Notes: generated by a model not told the origin, from the letters alone. A stretch of DNA of 64,000 nt from an uncultured Lachnospiraceae bacterium (GCA_949471785.1 CASWRE010000008.1:17208-81207), one strand, 5' to 3'; positions 27,054 to 36,324 are shown, counted from the stretch's first letter. Made by a program: numbers and translations.

Positions 27054-27097
27054 CACACGGCAGACACCAAGAAAGTACAGAGTAGGAGGGAAGGCGT

Positions 27098-27691
27098 ATG
27101 GCCGGATTGGATAATATAGTAAGCGAAATCCTCGCCGAAGCAAATGCGGCAGCCGAGAGTGTCCGGCAGGCGGCGCAGCGTGAGGCCGAAGAGATTGCAA
27201 AGGCAGCCGCCGCCCAGAGCCGTCAGGAATGCGAGGCGCTTGAGGCGAAGGCCGGGCAGGCCAGAGACACGGAGGCCGCCAGGACCAAATCTTCTGCGGA
27301 TCTGCAGAGAAGGCAGAGACTCCTGGCCGCCAAGCAGGAGATCATTGCGGGTGTAATTGATAACGCCTATGCGGAGATCTTCCGTCTGGATGACGCGGCG
27401 TATTTTGAACTGGTAAAGAAAATGCTGGGACAATATGTCCTGGATAAAGAAGGCGAGATCTGCTTTAATGAGCGGGATAAGAAACGTCTGCCGAAAGATT
27501 TTGGCGATGTGATCGGTGAAGCTGCGAAAGCCAAAGGCGGTTCCCTGGTTCTGTCTGACGAAGTACGCAAAATTGACGGCGGATTTGTCCTGATCTACGG
27601 CGGTATTGAGGAGAACTGTTCCTTCGAGGCCCTGTTTGCCGCCGAGAGAGACAGACTGACCGACAGGGTATATCAGTTTGTCTTCGCCTGA
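27098..27691 (+). CDS. ntpE: V-type ATPase subunit E
   Basis: 197 residues. The first ~100 are a long Ala/Glu/Arg/Gln helix, the half of the peripheral stalk that pairs with the NtpF product; the C-terminal ~90 are a globular domain (FDLVLSDEVRKIDGGFVLIYGG-like region with IDGGFVLIYGGIEENCSF) that binds the catalytic head. RBS AGGAGGG. It lies 44 bp behind subunit K and 23 bp before subunit C. Confidence 0.93.
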   Translation: MAGLDNIVSEILAEANAAAESVRQAAQREAEEIAKAAAAQSRQECEALEAKAGQARDTEAARTKSSADLQRRQRLLAAKQEIIAGVIDNAYAEIFRLDDAAYFELVKKMLGQYVLDKEGEICFNERDKKRLPKDFGDVIGEAAKAKGGSLVLSDEVRKIDGGFVLIYGGIEENCSFEALFAAERDRLTDRVYQFVFA

Positions 27692-27714
27692 CGGCATGCA
27701 GATAGGAGGAATTT

Positions 27715-28680
27715 ATGGCAGAAAATTATGCTTTTGCGGTTGCCAGAGTCAGGGCCCTGGAAGCATCGCTTTTTTCGGACGCCACCATTGACCAGCTTTT
27801 GGGCTGCCGGGAGTACGGCGCCATGCTGCAGATGCTGGCGGAAAAAGGCTGGGGCGACGGGACCGAGGCGGACGCGGAGACCATACTTGCCCGCGAGCGG
27901 GAAAAGACATGGGAGGTGCTCACCGATCTGGTGAAAGATCCGGTAGTCTTTGAACTGCTTTCCTATTCCAAATTGTTCCACAATCTGAAAGCAGCGATCA
28001 AAGAGGTCGTGATCGGTAAAGTTCAGGCCCATATATATTACGACGACTGCCCGATTGGCGGGGAGGAAATGGTAAAGATCGTCTCGGAGAAGAATTTCAG
28101 CGCATTGCCGAAGCCCATGCAGGAGGCGGCCGCGGAGGCCCACGAATCTTTCCTGCATACCGGGGACGGCCAGCTCTGCGATATTATCGTGGACCGGGCC
28201 GCATTGTGCGCGATTTACGAAGCCGGGCAGCGGTCAAAGATAGATTTGCTTATGGAATATGCGGAGACTACGGTGGCGGTGGCCGACATTAAGGTGGCCG
28301 TCCGTTCGCAAAAGACCGGGAAATCCGCGGAATTTATGCGGCGCGCGCTGGCGCCCTGTAAAAGCCTCAACGTGGAAATGCTGATCCACGGGGCGTTAAG
28401 CGGCCGGGAGGCCTTGGCGTCCTATCTGGAGGAGACGGCTTACCGGGAGGGAGCCGAGGCCTTACGGACGTCGCCCTCCGCCTTTGAACGGTGGTGCGAT
28501 AACCGGATCATCGAGGCGATCAGGCCGCAGAAATACAAAGCCTTCACCGTAGGGCCTGTGGTGGCCTACGTGCTGGCGAGGGAAAATGAGATCAAAACGG
28601 TGCGGATCATCCTGTCCGGCAGACAGAACGGGCTGTCCGATGATTCTATCCGGGAAAAGGTAAGGGAAATGTATGTATAA
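27715..28680 (+). CDS. ntpC: V-type ATPase subunit C (d-type rotor adaptor)
   Basis: 321 residues, all-helical, usual for the funnel-shaped subunit that joins the central stalk to the membrane ring. Conserved N-terminal pattern YAFAVARVRALEASL and repeated helical modules are present. RBS GGAGG. It overlaps the next gene by 8 bp. Confidence 0.92.
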   Translation: MAENYAFAVARVRALEASLFSDATIDQLLGCREYGAMLQMLAEKGWGDGTEADAETILAREREKTWEVLTDLVKDPVVFELLSYSKLFHNLKAAIKEVVIGKVQAHIYYDDCPIGGEEMVKIVSEKNFSALPKPMQEAAAEAHESFLHTGDGQLCDIIVDRAALCAIYEAGQRSKIDLLMEYAETTVAVADIKVAVRSQKTGKSAEFMRRALAPCKSLNVEMLIHGALSGREALASYLEETAYREGAEALRTSPSAFERWCDNRIIEAIRPQKYKAFTVGPVVAYVLARENEIKTVRIILSGRQNGLSDDSIREKVREMYV

Positions 28681-28996
28681 AATAGCAGTGATGGGTGATT
28701 ACGACAGCATCTACGGCTTTGCCACCCTGGGGCTTGATACATTTCCGGTGACGGAGCCGGGCGAAGCGGGCAAACTGCTCAAACGGCTTGCCGAGGGCCA
28801 GTACAGTGTGATTTACGTCACGGAGAAACTGGCCGGCCAGATTGAGAGGGAGATTGCCGTCTATGCCGAGCAGATGCTTCCGGCAATCATCCTGATTCCG
28901 GGTACGTCGGGAAATACAGGCAAGGGTGTCGAACGGGTTAAAAAGTCGGTGGAACAGGCCGTGGGATCAGATATTCTGTTCTCCGACAATGAGTAG
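28673..28996 (+). CDS. ntpG: V-type ATPase subunit F (NtpG)
   Basis: 107 residues with a small alpha/beta fold: [22 protein letters not shown] is the typical start (glycine-rich strand-loop), then [11 protein letters not shown] and the LPAIILIPG strand. It binds the central stalk near subunit D and tunes ATP hydrolysis. Its start lies inside the end of subunit C, so translation is coupled. Confidence 0.93.
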   Translation: MYKIAVMGDYDSIYGFATLGLDTFPVTEPGEAGKLLKRLAEGQYSVIYVTEKLAGQIEREIAVYAEQMLPAIILIPGTSGNTGKGVERVKKSVEQAVGSDILFSDNE

Positions 28997-29016
28997 AAAG
29001 GAGATTGTGTCATCGA

Positions 29017-30789
29017 ATGGCTAAAGGTACGATAATTAAAATCGCCGGTCCGCTGGTCATAGCATCGGGCATGAGGGACGCCAACATGTATGACGTGTGC
29101 CGCGTCAGCAAGCAGCGCCTGATCGGTGAGATCATCGAGATGCACGGGGACGAGGCATCCATACAGGTATATGAGGAGACGTCGGGACTGAAACCGGGCG
29201 AAGAGGTGGAGTCTTCCGAGGCGCCTCTGTCCGTGGAGCTGGGCCCCGGACTGATTGAGAGTATTTATGACGGAATTCAGAGGCCTCTGGACGATATTAT
29301 GAAGGTGACAGGGGGCAACAACCTGAAAAGGGGTGTGGAGGTACCGTCTTTAAAGCGTGACCGCAAGTGGGACTTTGTGCCTACGGCGAAAGCAGGCGAC
29401 GAGGTGGAGGCCGGTGATATCATCGGTACGGTGCAGGAGTCTCCCATCGTCGAGCACAGAATTATGGTTCCCTACGGAATCAAAGGTAAAATCAAAGAAA
29501 TCAACGGCGGTACGTATACCGTGACAGAGACGGTATGTGTGGTCATCGACGCGGAAGGCCAGGATCATGAGCTGACATTGATGCAGAAATGGCCGGTGCG
29601 TAAAGGCAGGCCCTATCAGAAAAAACTGCCGCTGGATAAACCGCTGATCACGGGCCAGAGGGTGGTGGATACCTTCTTCCCCATCGCCAAAGGCGGTGTG
29701 GCGGCCGTGCCGGGTCCCTTCGGAAGCGGCAAAACCGTTATCCAGCATCAGCTGGCAAAATGGGCCGAGGCGGATATCGTGGTCTATATCGGCTGCGGCG
29801 AGCGTGGGAACGAGATGACGGATGTTCTGAATGAGTTCCCCGAGCTGATCGACCCCAAGACGGGTCAGCCCCTGATGAAGAGGACCGTGCTGATCGCCAA
29901 CACCTCCGATATGCCGGTGGCTGCCCGTGAGGCTTCTATCTATACCGGTATTACCATCGCCGAATATTTCCGCGACATGGGTTACTCGGTGGCCCTGATG
30001 GCCGATTCCACTTCCCGCTGGGCCGAGGCTCTGCGCGAGATGTCCGGCCGTCTGCAGGAGATGCCCGGTGAGGAGGGTTATCCGGCTTACCTGGGTTCCC
30101 GTCTGGCACAGTTTTATGAGCGCGCAGGCCAGGTACTGACACTGGGTAAAGAGGGACGGACCGGTTCTCTGTCCGCCATCGGCGCCGTGTCGCCGCCCGG
30201 CGGCGATACCTCCGAGCCGGTATCCCAGGCTACCCTGCGTATCGTTAAGGTGTTCTGGGGACTGGATTCCGCGCTGGCTTATAAGCGTCATTTCCCGGCC
30301 ATCAACTGGCTGACCAGCTACTCCCTGTATCTGGATAACCTGGCCGGATGGTTCACGGAAAATGTGTCCGAGGACTGGATGAAGGGCCGTCAGGAGATGA
30401 TGAGCCTTCTGCAGGACGAGGCGGAGTTGGAAGAGACCGTAAAGATGGTGGGTATGGACGCCCTGTCCCCCACGGACCGTCTGAAAATGGAAGCGGCCCG
30501 CTCCATCCGCGAGGACTTCCTTCATCAGGTGGCTTTTGACGATGTGGATACCTATACATCTCTGGAAAAACAGCTGCTGATGATGAAGCTGGTGCTGGCG
30601 TTCTACCATGTCTCTCTGGAGAATATGAAAAAAGGCGCGTCCATGAACGGCCTGATCCGTATGGCGGTGCGCGAGAGAATCGGACGTTTCAAATATACGC
30701 CTGCCGATAAGGTACAGAGCGAGTATGAGACGATCCTCCGCGAGCTTCAGACAGAGGCGGATAATCTGCTGCAGAAGGAGGACTATTGA
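29017..30789 (+). CDS. ntpA: V-type ATPase catalytic subunit A
   Basis: 590 residues. P-loop GPFGSGKTV with Lys239, catalytic Glu region [13 protein letters not shown], and the extra ~90-residue non-homologous region that separates A subunits from F-type beta subunits. [15 protein letters not shown] and [19 protein letters not shown] are signature stretches. An in-frame TTG at 29005 exists, but the ATG at 29017 gives the normal start [21 protein letters not shown] lies 13 bases before it, a slightly long gap. It hydrolyses (or makes) ATP on the cytoplasmic head. Confidence 0.97.
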   Translation: MAKGTIIKIAGPLVIASGMRDANMYDVCRVSKQRLIGEIIEMHGDEASIQVYEETSGLKPGEEVESSEAPLSVELGPGLIESIYDGIQRPLDDIMKVTGGNNLKRGVEVPSLKRDRKWDFVPTAKAGDEVEAGDIIGTVQESPIVEHRIMVPYGIKGKIKEINGGTYTVTETVCVVIDAEGQDHELTLMQKWPVRKGRPYQKKLPLDKPLITGQRVVDTFFPIAKGGVAAVPGPFGSGKTVIQHQLAKWAEADIVVYIGCGERGNEMTDVLNEFPELIDPKTGQPLMKRTVLIANTSDMPVAAREASIYTGITIAEYFRDMGYSVALMADSTSRWAEALREMSGRLQEMPGEEGYPAYLGSRLAQFYERAGQVLTLGKEGRTGSLSAIGAVSPPGGDTSEPVSQATLRIVKVFWGLDSALAYKRHFPAINWLTSYSLYLDNLAGWFTENVSEDWMKGRQEMMSLLQDEAELEETVKMVGMDALSPTDRLKMEAARSIREDFLHQVAFDDVDTYTSLEKQLLMMKLVLAFYHVSLENMKKGASMNGLIRMAVRERIGRFKYTPADKVQSEYETILRELQTEADNLLQKEDY

Positions 30790-30790
30790 T

Positions 30791-32176
30791 ATGCCAAAGG
30801 AATATAGAACCATACAGGAAGTGGCAGGCCCCCTGATGCTGGTACACGGCGTTGAGGATGTGGCCTACGACGAGATTGGAGAGATCGAGCTGGCCAGCGG
30901 CGAGATCCGCCGCTGCAAGGTGCTGGAGATCAACGGCGGTGACGCCATGGTGCAGCTGTTTGAGAGCTCTACCGGTATCAACCTCTCCAACAGCAAGGTG
31001 CGTTTCCTGGGAAGATCCATGGAGCTTGGCGTTTCCGAGGATATGCTGGGACGTGTTTTCGACGGTCTGGGAAGACCCATTGACGATGGCCCGGAGATTC
31101 TGCCGGAGAAGAGGCTGGATGTAAACGGTATGCCGATGAACCCGGCGGCCAGGACATATCCCGAGGAGTTTATCCAGACGGGTGTGTCCGCCATCGACGG
31201 GCTGAATACCCTGGTGCGTGGCCAGAAGCTGCCGATTTTCTCAGCCTCCGGTTTGCCCCATGCCCAGCTGGCGGCCCAGATCGCAAGGCAGGCCAAAGTG
31301 CGCGGCACCTCCGAGCCCTTCGCCGTTGTGTTTGCGGCCCTGGGTATCACCTTCGAGGAGTCGAACTTCTTTATCAACAGCTTCAAGGAGACCGGCGCTA
31401 TCGATCGTACCGTACTGTTTATCAACCTGGCCGACGACCCGGCTGTAGAGCGTATCGCCACCCCGAAGATGGCGCTTACCGCCGCCGAGTATCTGGCCTT
31501 TGAGAAAAATATGCACGTGCTGGTTATCCTGACGGATATCACCAACTACGCGGACGCTCTGCGTGAGGTTTCCGCGGCCCGTAAAGAGGTGCCCGGACGC
31601 CGCGGCTATCCCGGATACATGTATACTGACCTGGCTCAGATGTATGAACGCGCCGGCCGTCAGCAGGGCAAGAAGGGCAGTATCACGATGATCCCGATTT
31701 TGACCATGCCTGAGGATGACAAAACCCATCCGATTCCTGACCTTACCGGTTACATCACTGAGGGACAGATCATCCTGGGACGTGAACTGTACCGCAAGGG
31801 CATCACGCCGCCCATCGACGTCCTGCCGTCCCTGTCCCGTCTGAAAGATAAGGGTATCGGCGAGGGCAAGACCAGGGCGGATCACTCCAACACCATGAAC
31901 CAGCTCTTTGCCGCTTATTCCCGCGGTAAAGACGCGAAAGAGCTGATGACCATTCTGGGCGAGTCGGCGCTGTCCGATATCGACCTGCTGTACGCGAAAT
32001 TCTCCGATGCCTTTGAGCAGGAGTATGTATCTCAGGGCTATGAGACGGACCGCTCCATTGAGGAGACTCTGGACATCGGCTGGAAGCTTCTGCGCATTCT
32101 GCCCAGGAGCGAGCTGAAACGTATCAAGGATGAATTCCTGGATATGTACTATGAGGAAAAGGGAAACCAGGAGTGA
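30791..32176 (+). CDS. ntpB: V-type ATPase regulatory subunit B
   Basis: 461 residues. The frame is open further upstream, but the ATG at 30791 follows AAGGAGG and gives the expected [15 protein letters not shown]. As normal for B subunits the P-loop is degenerate ([15 protein letters not shown] instead of GxxGxGKT), so it binds nucleotide without catalysis. [20 protein letters not shown] and the C-terminal [10 protein letters not shown] are family signatures. It alternates with A in the head. One base separates it from the A stop. Confidence 0.97.
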   Translation: MPKEYRTIQEVAGPLMLVHGVEDVAYDEIGEIELASGEIRRCKVLEINGGDAMVQLFESSTGINLSNSKVRFLGRSMELGVSEDMLGRVFDGLGRPIDDGPEILPEKRLDVNGMPMNPAARTYPEEFIQTGVSAIDGLNTLVRGQKLPIFSASGLPHAQLAAQIARQAKVRGTSEPFAVVFAALGITFEESNFFINSFKETGAIDRTVLFINLADDPAVERIATPKMALTAAEYLAFEKNMHVLVILTDITNYADALREVSAARKEVPGRRGYPGYMYTDLAQMYERAGRQQGKKGSITMIPILTMPEDDKTHPIPDLTGYITEGQIILGRELYRKGITPPIDVLPSLSRLKDKGIGEGKTRADHSNTMNQLFAAYSRGKDAKELMTILGESALSDIDLLYAKFSDAFEQEYVSQGYETDRSIEETLDIGWKLLRILPRSELKRIKDEFLDMYYEEKGNQE

Positions 32177-32213
32177 CAGGAGACACAGTTTGGACAGAAA
32201 GAGGTGAGCAGAT

Positions 32214-32897
32214 TTGGCTTCAACCCAGGTAAACCCGACCCGAATGGAACTGAACCGGCTGAAGAAGAAGTTGAAAACAGCCGTCAAGGGCCATAAGCTG
32301 CTTAAGGATAAGCGGGATGAGCTTATGCGCCAGTTCCTGGAGCTGGTCAGGGAAAATATGGAACTGCGTCTCAAGGTGGAGGCGGGCATCAAGGCTGCCA
32401 ACACCAACTTTGTCATCGCCAAAGCCGGCATGTCGGAAGAAGCGCTTCACACGGCCCTGATGGCGCCGAAGCAGGAGGTATCCCTAAGCTGCGGCAGCCG
32501 CAATGTCATGAGTGTGGATGTGCCTACGATGCAGTATAAAACCAAGACTGCAGACGCGGGGGATATCTATTCCTATGGTTTTGCCTTTACCTCCGGCGAC
32601 CTGGACGACGCGGTGCGGTCGCTGGCGGACATTCTGCCGGATATGCTGGAGCTGGCCGAGAAAGAGAAAGCCTGCCAGCTGATGGCAGCGGAGATTGAGA
32701 GAACCAGGAGAAGAGTGAATGCCCTGGAGCATATCACCATTCCTGAGACGCAGTCGAGCATTAAATATATCACGATGAAACTTGACGAGAATGAGCGAAG
32801 CACCCAGATCCGCCTGCTCAAGGTGAAGGATATGATGCTGGAGGATGCTCATCACTACAGCGAACATCTTTGGGATAAGTTTGAAGAGGAAGCGTAG
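32214..32897 (+). CDS. ntpD: V-type ATPase central stalk subunit D
   Basis: 227 residues, mostly two long helices at the ends forming the rotating shaft. It starts with TTG preceded by AGAGGTGAG; the resulting N-terminus MASTQVNPTRMELNRLKKKL is exactly the family pattern (NPTR), so the rare start codon is well supported. The motif INALEHITIP appears as VNALEHITIPE. It is the last gene of the operon; a terminator follows. Confidence 0.95.
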   Translation: MASTQVNPTRMELNRLKKKLKTAVKGHKLLKDKRDELMRQFLELVRENMELRLKVEAGIKAANTNFVIAKAGMSEEALHTALMAPKQEVSLSCGSRNVMSVDVPTMQYKTKTADAGDIYSYGFAFTSGDLDDAVRSLADILPDMLELAEKEKACQLMAAEIERTRRRVNALEHITIPETQSSIKYITMKLDENERSTQIRLLKVKDMMLEDAHHYSEHLWDKFEEEA

Positions 32898-32940
32898 TAG
32901 TGGATCAGTAGATAAGAAGAGTGATAATCAGAAACCCATG

Positions 32941-32985
32941 GCAGCGCCTGACATTCCCGGGAGGGGGTGGAAGGCGCTGCTTTTT
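32941..32985 (+). terminator. Terminator of the V-ATPase operon
   Basis: GCAGCGCC (32941-32948) pairs with GGCGCTGC (32973-32980), followed by five T. Loop 24 nt. Confidence 0.75.
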
Positions 32986-33091
32986 CCATTAGGAGGAATT
33001 ACATCCTTTTTTGTGTAAAACGCTTGAAATGCAGCTTCATAATCGTTTATAGTAGAATGTAAAAGCTGATAGTGGTTATACTGTAAAAACC

Positions 33092-33253
33092 AGTACTCCA
33101 TCCGGCCAGAAATTGCACTGCCAGTGCCGGATATTTTGTCAGTTTGCAAGGCGGAGGAAGGAGGCGATGCGGTGGCATCGTTGACTGACGACAACGCGGC
33201 AGATGGCAAAATAGACGGTGCTGAAAGTGCAGTTACTGGCCAGATGGAGTACT
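33092..33253. mobile_element. 162-bp palindromic MITE-like element
   Basis: The ends are an 18-bp inverted repeat with 17 matches (33092-33109 against 33236-33253). The similarity continues inward for roughly another 35 bp on each side at about 70%, so most of the element can fold into one imperfect hairpin. It has no transposase. It sits in the 379-bp gap between the V-ATPase operon and the MNT gene. A 27-codon frame (GTG 33172, stop 33253-33255, RBS GGAAGGAGG) lies in the right arm. I found no clear target-site duplication. Confidence 0.6.
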
Positions 33254-33276
33254 AGTAAAAAACCGGGAGGATATGG

Positions 33277-33642
33277 ATGAAAAAGATAAAGATATACAGG
33301 GAAAATTATCAGGATCTTCCCGACCGGTTTGCCGGAAAGATTGAATCAGATCTGCGGTATCTGGCGGAGGCCGGGATTCCGGGACTGAAAAAGGTATATC
33401 TTTTCGGGAGCTGTGCCCGGGGCGAGGTGCGCAGCGGCAGCGATGTGGATCTTCTGGTTTATACAGAACACCGGCTGACAGACAGGGAGCTTGCGGCCGA
33501 GATCCGCTGGACGCTGGATGAACCAGTTCGGGGGGTGCGGACGGATGTGGTCTATAAAAATGAAGATGCGCCATCCGGGTATTCCATGTTTGAAAAAGTT
33601 ACACGGAGGGACAGAAAGTTAATCTTGGAGGTGGGGGAATGA
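33277..33642 (+). CDS. MNT-type nucleotidyltransferase (antitoxin of an MNT/HEPN pair)
   Basis: 121 residues, minimal nucleotidyltransferase. The active site is complete: Gly44-Ser45 (YLFGSCARGE), Asp56 and Asp58 (SGSDVDLLVY) and a third acid, Asp90 (RTDVVYK). RBS GGGAGGA. The next gene begins inside its stop codon (ATGA overlap). In known MNT/HEPN modules this enzyme neutralises the HEPN partner, in some cases by adding AMP to it. A decayed copy of its central part lies at 34060. Confidence 0.9.
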   Translation: MKKIKIYRENYQDLPDRFAGKIESDLRYLAEAGIPGLKKVYLFGSCARGEVRSGSDVDLLVYTEHRLTDRELAAEIRWTLDEPVRGVRTDVVYKNEDAPSGYSMFEKVTRRDRKLILEVGE

Positions 33643-34052
33643 TTCGCAATACGTATCTGGATATAGCGGAAAATGATCTGGAATATCTGGAATCAGTGCT
33701 GAAAACAGGAAGCAGGTATTATAATCAGTTGTCCGTGCAGGCCCAGCAGGTGGCGGAAAAATATTTGAAAGGTTATTTGGAGCGTCTGGCTGTGGATGAG
33801 GATGTGTCGGATCTGTTGCGAAAGCACAATATGAAAAGAATCGCGTCCCGGTTGAATGAACTGTACCCGCGGCTTGGCCTGGATACGGTGGGTCTGGCCT
33901 ATCTGACAGATTTTTACTTTGACGCCAGATATCCCGGCGATGATTTTTATACGGTAACGGAGGAAGAGTTAAAAAAGTGTCTGGCTGTGATGTATGATAC
34001 GGTCGGGCGTCTGCGGGAGATGGAAGATATGGCCGGGACAGACAGTAAATAG
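33639..34052 (+). CDS. HEPN domain protein (toxin of the MNT/HEPN pair)
   Basis: 137 residues, all-helical HEPN. Typical stretches are YYNQLSVQAQQVAEKYLKGYLE (helix with AEKxLK), RKHNMKRI (position of the family THDL motif, His63) and FDARYPGDDF. The strict RNase motif R-x4-6-H is not clearly present, so its toxicity is uncertain. Translational coupling with the nucleotidyltransferase supports a toxin-antitoxin or defence role. Confidence 0.85.
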   Translation: MIRNTYLDIAENDLEYLESVLKTGSRYYNQLSVQAQQVAEKYLKGYLERLAVDEDVSDLLRKHNMKRIASRLNELYPRLGLDTVGLAYLTDFYFDARYPGDDFYTVTEEELKKCLAVMYDTVGRLREMEDMAGTDSK

Positions 34053-34059
34053 CAGAAAA

Positions 34060-34142
34060 CCGGCTATCCGGCGAGAGCCGGAATACCGGGACTGAAAAAG
34101 ATATATCTTGTCGAAAACGTGCCAAGGGTGAAGTGCGTGGCG
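34060..34142 (+). pseudogene. Decayed fragment of a second MNT nucleotidyltransferase gene
   Basis: About 80 bp that align to 33355-33435 of the intact MNT gene. The part reading AGIPGLKK(I/V)YL is preserved, then one base is missing where the intact gene reads FGSC, and the frame-shifted remainder still spells A(K/R)GEVR. No start, no full domain. It shows that a second related cassette once stood here. Confidence 0.65.
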
Positions 34143-34146
34143 TTTT

Positions 34147-34647
34147 TCACGCCGGCTTGCCCATGAGTTTGGAAACATTTTGTTTCAGTTTGTCAATTTC
34201 CTCCAGGACATAGTTGACTTTTACTTCGTAAGCCCGGTTTTTGTCAGCGGCGGGGACGGCCTGATTTAATTTGTTTGTCAGGTCAATGAAGTTTTCGGCG
34301 AGCAGCATGATATTTTTGTCCGTAACATTTTCAAGGTGGACTTCGATATTAGAGACGCGCTGCCGGAGATCTTTTATGTCGGTTTTTATATCCTGTATGT
34401 CGGTCTGCATATTCTGCATACCGTCTTTCATATCCTGCATATCGGTTTTCATGCCCTGCATGTCGGTTTTCATGCCCTGCATGTCGGTTTTCATGCTCTG
34501 CATGTCGGTTTTCATGCCCTGCATGTCGGACTTCACGTTCTGCATGTCGGACTTCATGCTCTGCATGTCGGTTTTCATGCCCTGCATGTCGGACTTCATG
34601 CCTGTTATTTCCGAAAGAATTAAATCAAGTTTCTGGTTATCAGTCAT
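34147..34647 (-). CDS. Coiled-coil protein built from 7-residue repeats
   Basis: 166 residues from an ATG at 34647 behind AAAGGAG; the longer open frame upstream crosses the promoter and is not coding. Residues 17-93 are eleven heptads of the type M-K-T/S-D-M-Q-x, which gives Met at the hydrophobic positions and Lys/Asp/Gln outside, so a long parallel coiled coil. The rest (LRQRVSNIEVHLENVTDKN onward) is also helical. No membrane segment or signal. Function unknown; it resembles generic coiled-coil spacers. It has its own promoter and is convergent with the MNT/HEPN pair. Confidence 0.8.
   Translation of the reverse strand: MTDNQKLDLILSEITGMKSDMQGMKTDMQSMKSDMQNVKSDMQGMKTDMQSMKTDMQGMKTDMQGMKTDMQDMKDGMQNMQTDIQDIKTDIKDLRQRVSNIEVHLENVTDKNIMLLAENFIDLTNKLNQAVPAADKNRAYEVKVNYVLEEIDKLKQNVSKLMGKPA
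34369..34599 (-). repeat. Tandem 21-bp repeats (11 units)
   Basis: Eleven head-to-tail 21-bp units inside the coiled-coil gene; the inner units are nearly identical and those towards the gene's 3' end diverge. Unit changes keep the frame, so copy number can change by slippage or recombination without breaking the gene. Confidence 0.9.
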
Positions 34648-34691
34648 CGGATTTTCTCCTTTCTCATATGTACGTACACTAACATGAACAC

Positions 34692-34720
34692 AGTATAGCA
34701 TAATGAAAGGATCTTGTCCA
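34692..34720 (-). promoter_or_regulatory. Promoter of the coiled-coil gene
   Basis: -35 TGGACA (34715-34720), 17-bp spacer, -10 TATACT (34692-34697) on the minus strand. A perfect 10-bp palindrome TGTACGTACA (34669-34678) lies just behind the expected transcription start and could be an operator. The gene-free stretch up to 34839 shows nothing else. Confidence 0.65.
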
Positions 34721-34839
34721 TAGTAATTTTGAAAAAAATCCACAAAAAAGAACAGAGATCGAATCGTTGTTTTTTCACGGATCAGGATATGATGAGCAGG
34801 AGATGAATATGAAAGAATAAAACTATTCATGGGTTTACC

Positions 34840-35382
34840 GTGACTTATTTGGGATTGTGGTTGAAATATTGCCTCACAATGGGATATAGTAAAAAGGAAG
34901 AAATACGCGTTATTTTTTCCGTGGATATGTTTAACGAGGGTGTGGACATCGCGCCCCTGGACATGGTTATGTTCCTGCGTCCCACGGGATCCCCGATCGT
35001 ATTTTTGCAACAGCTGGGCCGGGGACTGCGCATCAGCAGGGGAAAGCAGTACCTGAACGTACTGGATTTCATCGGCAATTATGAGAAAGCGGGGCGGACG
35101 CATTTACTGCTTGGCGGAGGCACAGGTATTTCCGGGAACCGGCCCGGTGATGACGGTGCCTTCGGAAATAGGCTCTGCGACGGTGGTGACGCGGAATATC
35201 CGGATGACTGCATCGTGGATTTCGATATGCGTCTGATAGAGCTGTTTGCCGAGATGGAGAGAATACAGGACAATGGAGTATTACCGCAGGCGGTATGCGG
35301 GGGAGTGAGACGGGAAAACCATGATCATAAGTGTGAGCCGACGGACAGATATCCCATCCTATTATGCAGAGTGGTTTTTTAA
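34840..35382 (+). pseudogene. Remnant of a superfamily 2 helicase (restriction-type)
   Basis: The open frame starts at a GTG without a ribosome site. Its first ~90 codons encode the C-terminal helicase motifs only: IRVIFSVDMFNEGVDIAP (motif V) and FLQQLGRGLRISRGK (motif VI), then VLDFIGNYEKAGR. A later stretch, DCIVDFDMRLIELFAEM, is also typical of such proteins. Walker A and the DEAD/DEAH box are missing, so the 5' part of the gene has been lost. Its tail overlaps the DUF1848 gene in another frame. Likely the relic of a restriction or defence helicase. Confidence 0.75.
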
Positions 35383-36262
35383 CCGGATCAAAGAGGGGTA
35401 TGTATACGTCCGAAATCCAATGAATATCCGTCAGATCGGAAAGATCTGTTTATCGCCGTCCGTTGTAGACGGGATGGTTATCTGGACGAAGAATCCGATT
35501 CCCATGATGAGGCGGCTGGATGAACTGGAAAAATATACGTATTATTTCCAGTTTACGCTGACATCGTATGGAAGGGATATTGAGGCAAATTTGCCTTCAA
35601 AGAATCAGGATCTGATACCCGCGTTCCGCAGCCTTTCAAGGCAGATCGGAAAAGAGCGGGTTGTGTGGCGGTATGATCCGATTTTCTTTAACGATATCTA
35701 TACCATGGATTACCACAAAAAATATTTCAGGGTTATGGCTTCAAAGTTAGGAGCGTATACGGAAAAATGTACGGTTAGTTTCCTGGACTTATATAAAAAT
35801 ACGTTAAGAAACATACGGCCTTTTGCCGTCCGGGCGCCGGTGAAAGAAGAACAATTAGAATTGATGGATGTGTTTGTGAAGACTGCGAACGAGTATGGTT
35901 TTGATCTGGATACCTGCGCGGAGGAAATAGACCTTTCTTCCCTGGGCATAAAACACGCGTGCTGTGTGGATAAAGACCGGCTTGAGCAGATTGGGCATTA
36001 TCGTTTAAAAGTAAAGAAGGATGCCGGCCAGCGGGATATTTGCGGATGTGTTTCCAGTATCGATATCGGGACCTATAATACCTGTAAAAACGGCTGCGTA
36101 TATTGTTATGCCAATGAGAGCAGAAAGACAGTAGAAAGCAGGACGCAGCGTCATAATCCCAGGAGCCCGCTGCTTTTTGGGGAAGTGGGAAAGGAGGATG
36201 TTATAAAAGAGAGGAAGATGGAATCTCTTATACAAAATCAGCTTTCTCTTTTTGATTTGTGA
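35321..36262 (+). CDS. DUF1848 family protein
   Basis: 313 residues. The opening MIISVSRRTDIPSYYAEWFFNRI and the phrases VYVRNPMN, VIWTKNPIPM and VVWRYDPIFF are what I know of DUF1848. Near the end is a cysteine cluster, ICGC...TCKNGCVYCYAN, that looks like a metal or iron-sulfur site and recalls the C-x2-C part of radical enzymes. Function is not established. It starts inside the helicase remnant, with GGGAAAA as a weak ribosome site, and is less G/C-rich than the fatty-acid genes after it. A terminator follows. Confidence 0.88.
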   Translation: MIISVSRRTDIPSYYAEWFFNRIKEGYVYVRNPMNIRQIGKICLSPSVVDGMVIWTKNPIPMMRRLDELEKYTYYFQFTLTSYGRDIEANLPSKNQDLIPAFRSLSRQIGKERVVWRYDPIFFNDIYTMDYHKKYFRVMASKLGAYTEKCTVSFLDLYKNTLRNIRPFAVRAPVKEEQLELMDVFVKTANEYGFDLDTCAEEIDLSSLGIKHACCVDKDRLEQIGHYRLKVKKDAGQRDICGCVSSIDIGTYNTCKNGCVYCYANESRKTVESRTQRHNPRSPLLFGEVGKEDVIKERKMESLIQNQLSLFDL

Positions 36263-36324
36263 TGGCAGGGAAAAGATCAAAAGATAAGGGATAGAACGGT
36301 AAAAGGAAATTGCAGCAAACAATC

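Noticed and set aside
32928..33209. 93-codon minus-strand gene in the intergenic region
   Set aside because: Overlaps the operon terminator and one arm of the palindromic element; no promoter or ribosome site on that strand.
34369..34599. CRISPR array
   Set aside because: The 21-bp units are contiguous with no spacers and encode protein heptads.
34336..34623. Plus-strand frame with repeated FHALHVG units
   Set aside because: Antisense reading of the 21-bp repeats of the coiled-coil gene; the minus-strand frame has promoter and ribosome site.
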